A DNA stretch of 35,227 nucleotides from positions 1-35,227 of the forward strand of contig CAMWSK010000027.1 in the NCBI GenBank assembly GCA_947176895.1, in the 5' to 3' direction. Below are positions 33,081 to 35,227 of the stretch, piece by piece. The notes beneath the pieces are model-generated. The model was not told the origin of the DNA. It made no database searches and worked only from the letters and a program-made list of their open reading frames with translations. The position numbers and the translations under genes are program-made. Origin of the DNA: an uncultured Prevotellaceae bacterium. GTDB taxonomy: Bacteria > Bacteroidota > Bacteroidia > Bacteroidales > Bacteroidaceae. Each line of letters opens with the position of its first letter. Within the stretch, counting starts at the first letter, position 1.

Positions 33081-33125
33081 AAGACCAAGAATTAAAAAGA
33101 ACGTAAACAAACAAAACAAACGACT

Positions 33126-33893
33126 ATGTCAAGAACAAATTTTGATACTTTGTTGGAGGCTGGCTGCCATTTCGGCCACCTCAAGAGAAAGTGGAACCCT
33201 GCCATGGCTCCCTATATCTTTATGGAGCGCAACGGCATCCACATCATCGACCTGCATAAGACCGTGGCCAAGGTGGACGAGGCTGCAGAGGCCCTGAAGC
33301 AGATTGCCAAGAGCGGCAAGAAGATTCTCTTCGTTGCCACCAAGAAGCAGGCCAAGAGCGCCGTGGCCGAGAAGGCTGCCAGCGTGAACATGCCTTACGT
33401 GATCGAGCGCTGGCCCGGCGGTATGCTCACCAACTTCCCCACCATCCGCAAGGCTGTGAAGAAGATGGCCACCATCGACAAGCTCACCGCCGACGGCACC
33501 TATGCCAACCTTTCCAAGCGCGAGATGTTGCAGGTTACCCGCCAGCGTGCCAAGTTGGAGAAGAACCTCGGCTCTATCGCCGACCTCAACCGTCTGCCCA
33601 GCGCCCTGTTCGTGGTGGACGTGCTGAAGGAGCATATTGCCGTGGCCGAAGCTAACCGTCTGGGTATCCCCGTGTTCGCTATCGTCGACACCAACAGCAA
33701 TCCCGACTCCGTGGACTTCGTGATTCCCGCCAACGATGATGCCAGCAAGAGCGTAGAGGTGATTCTCGATGCCTGCTGCGCCGCCATTGCCGAGGGCCTG
33801 GAGGAGCGCAAGGTGGAGAAGGCTGATGCCGAGGCTGCCGCCCAGCAGGACGACACCAAGGCCGAGGCCGCACGCGAGGAAAGTGCCGAGTAA
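33126..33893 (+). CDS. rpsB: 30S ribosomal protein S2
   Basis: The 255-residue product is a full-length uS2: FDTLLEAGCHFGH near the start, the RWPGGMLTNF loop around residue 97 and the VFAIVDTNSNPD motif near 184. The C-terminal 30 residues are Ala/Glu/Asp-rich, a common variable extension. The gene follows a 167-nt structured spacer and is followed by tsf after 45 nt, the standard S2-EF-Ts pair. Confidence 0.97.
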   Translation: MSRTNFDTLLEAGCHFGHLKRKWNPAMAPYIFMERNGIHIIDLHKTVAKVDEAAEALKQIAKSGKKILFVATKKQAKSAVAEKAASVNMPYVIERWPGGMLTNFPTIRKAVKKMATIDKLTADGTYANLSKREMLQVTRQRAKLEKNLGSIADLNRLPSALFVVDVLKEHIAVAEANRLGIPVFAIVDTNSNPDSVDFVIPANDDASKSVEVILDACCAAIAEGLEERKVEKADAEAAAQQDDTKAEAAREESAE

Positions 33894-33938
33894 GAGAAAC
33901 GATTTTTAGAACAAAAACCGACTTAATAGTTTGCTACT

Positions 33939-34928
33939 ATGGAAGTTACAATGAATGATATCAAGAAGCTGCGCGAGATGACAGGTGCCGGTTTGGCCGA
34001 CTGTAAGAAAGCGCTGGCCGAGAGCGAAGATATGGATGGTGCTGTGGCATACCTGCGCAAGAAAGGTGCTGCCGTGGCTGCCAAGCGCAGCGACCGCGAG
34101 GCCGCCGAAGGTTGCGTGCTGGTGAAGGCTGAGAATGGCTTCGGTGCCATCGTAGCCTTGAAGTGCGAGACCGACTTCGTGGCCAAGAACGCTGACTTCA
34201 TCGCTTTGGCCCAGCAGATTCTTGACCTGGCTGTAGCCGGCAAGGTGAAGAGCCTTGACGAGTTGAAGGTCTTGCACTTGGGCGATGTTACCGTGCAGGA
34301 GGCCGTTACCGAGCGTAGCGGTGTGACCGGCGAGAAGATGGAGCTGGACGGCTACCAGGTAATCGAGGCCGAGCACATCTACACCTACAACCACATGAAC
34401 CGCAACGGTCTGTGCGCAATGTTGGCGCTGAGCCAGGCTGCCGATGCCGAGGTGGGTAAGAACGTTGCCATGCAGATTGCTTCTTCTGCTCCCGTTGCCA
34501 TCGACGAGAGCGGCGTAAGCCAGGCAGTGAAGGATAACGAGCTGAGTGTGGCCATCGAGAAGAGCAAGGAGGAGCAGGTGCAGAAGGCCGTTGAGGCTGC
34601 CCTGAAGAAGGCCGGCCTGAACCCCGCGCACTTCGACAGCGAGGATCACATGGAGAGCAACATCGGCAAGGGCTGGATTACAGCCGAAGACGTTGTCCGC
34701 GCCAAGGAGATTATCGCTACCACACGCGAGGAGAAGGCTGCCAGCCTCAACGAGCAGATGATTCAGAACATCGCCAAGGGTCGTCTCAACAAGTTCTTGA
34801 AGGAAAACTGCCTGCTCTCTCAGGAGTACATCTGGGACAAGAACCAGACCGTGGCCCAGTATCTGCAGAGCGTGGCCAAGGACCTCACCGTGACCGACTT
34901 CAAGCGTTTCACACTGAGCGCCGAGTAA
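33939..34928 (+). CDS. tsf: Translation elongation factor Ts
   Basis: This 329-residue EF-Ts starts with the UBA-like region containing KLREMTGAGLADCKKAL and has the TDFVAKN signature (about residue 79) that opens the nucleotide site of EF-Tu. It promotes GDP release from EF-Tu. The length is above the E. coli enzyme, as is usual in Bacteroidota. A 14-bp hairpin follows 29 nt after the stop and ends the operon. Confidence 0.97.
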   Translation: MEVTMNDIKKLREMTGAGLADCKKALAESEDMDGAVAYLRKKGAAVAAKRSDREAAEGCVLVKAENGFGAIVALKCETDFVAKNADFIALAQQILDLAVAGKVKSLDELKVLHLGDVTVQEAVTERSGVTGEKMELDGYQVIEAEHIYTYNHMNRNGLCAMLALSQAADAEVGKNVAMQIASSAPVAIDESGVSQAVKDNELSVAIEKSKEEQVQKAVEAALKKAGLNPAHFDSEDHMESNIGKGWITAEDVVRAKEIIATTREEKAASLNEQMIQNIAKGRLNKFLKENCLLSQEYIWDKNQTVAQYLQSVAKDLTVTDFKRFTLSAE

Positions 34929-34957
34929 TCGAAGGATATTCCTTATCCTATAAATAT

Positions 34958-34989
34958 AGCAGGGGCGTGCCGTATGGCACGCCCCTGCT
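34958..34989 (+). terminator. Hairpin terminating the rplM-tsf cluster
   Basis: AGCAGGGGCGTGCC (34958-34971) and its perfect complement (34976-34989) form a 14-bp stem with a GTAT loop. No T tract follows on the plus strand, but the stem is strong and sits 29 nt after tsf. Confidence 0.8.
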
Positions 34990-35051
34990 GCGTAATTGAT
35001 AGTTCTATGTATTTCTGCCGGAAAGCTGTCAAAATCAATCAGATTCAATGG

Positions 35052-35068
35052 GTGAGACACTGTCTCAC
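35052..35068. repeat. Perfect short inverted repeat in the 3' intergenic region
   Basis: GTGAGACA and TGTCTCAC flank a single C, giving an 8-bp perfect dyad, with a further half-like AGTCTCA at 35089-35095. It could be an operator for a gene to the right of the window or part of a repeated element. No gene is seen from 34990 to 35227. Confidence 0.6.
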
Positions 35069-35227
35069 TTTGGGGGAAGTCTCATATGGTTTGCGCATAT
35101 ATATATAAGGTTAGAGCGACTAATATAATGGTGTGGTATGAATGAGAAAAATCCTCATTACGATGTTTGCGTTACGTAAATGTCGTAAATAAATGCAAGA
35201 ATGACAAGAATTTTTTCGGGGAAAGGG

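Noticed and set aside
1..35227. tRNA or rRNA genes, insertion sequences and integrases
   Set aside because: I saw no tRNA- or rRNA-like sequence, transposase or recombinase motifs anywhere in the window, so the island's mode of entry is not explained.

Overview
The window looks like a chromosomal segment from a member of the Bacteroidota, order Bacteroidales, most likely Prevotellaceae. The evidence is: promoters of the Bacteroidetes type (TTTG, 19-20 nt, TAnnTTTG) before several genes; the gene families present (DUF3078 barrel protein, M60-like peptidases, S9 dipeptidyl-peptidase, 619-residue YidC); and secreted proteins ending in a short GLYI-NGKKVLVK-type tail. No species call is possible. 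The right-hand 25 kb is visibly G+C-rich. The first ~10 kb is much more A+T-rich, which suggests it was acquired as an island.

Region 1 (1-10123) is the most interesting part. It holds a tight seven-gene plus-strand operon (384-9881; gaps of 2-6 nt, and a 4-nt ATGA overlap at the last junction). In order it encodes a lipoprotein with a degenerate von Willebrand A fold, a three-helix membrane protein, a tubulin/FtsZ-like GTPase, a 1051-residue protein with a C-terminal actin/Hsp70-like ATPase, a MotA/ExbB/ZorA-like channel subunit with a long coiled-coil tail, a MotB/OmpA/ZorB-like peptidoglycan-binding subunit, and a DUF4357 protein. This combines an ion-driven stator, two cytoskeletal-type NTPases and an outer-envelope lipoprotein. 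It resembles part of Zorya anti-phage defence and part of the FtsZ-like/vWA/OmpA neighbourhoods proposed to remodel membranes, but matches neither. The upstream region carries two related inverted repeats that could be operators. A short minus-strand remnant lies just downstream.

Region 2 (10124-13132) has a minus-strand NodZ/FUT8-like glycosyltransferase, divergent from a translationally coupled AAA/ABC-type ATPase plus DUF4435 (TOPRIM-like) pair. That pair resembles PARIS (AriA/AriB). An intergenic 21-nt repeat cluster follows.

Region 3 (13133-25309, all minus strand) reads, in transcription order: two paralogous M60-like metallopeptidases separated by a hairpin, a terminator, yidC, an S9 dipeptidyl-peptidase, an MFS transporter, a uracil-DNA-glycosylase-fold enzyme and an FKBP isomerase. 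Secreted peptide and glycoprotein degradation and uptake is the common theme of the peptidases and possibly the transporter.

Region 4 (25437-31625) has a DUF3078 outer-membrane protein convergent with engB, an intergenic stretch with a possible promoter and a strong terminator, and a third, large M60-like peptidase on the minus strand.

Region 5 (31701-35227) has a second copy of the 21-nt repeat cluster in the opposite orientation, a canonical promoter, and the ribosomal cluster rplM-rpsI-rpsB-tsf. Structured 5' leaders precede rplM and rpsB, and a strong hairpin follows tsf. The last 240 bases contain no gene that I can support.
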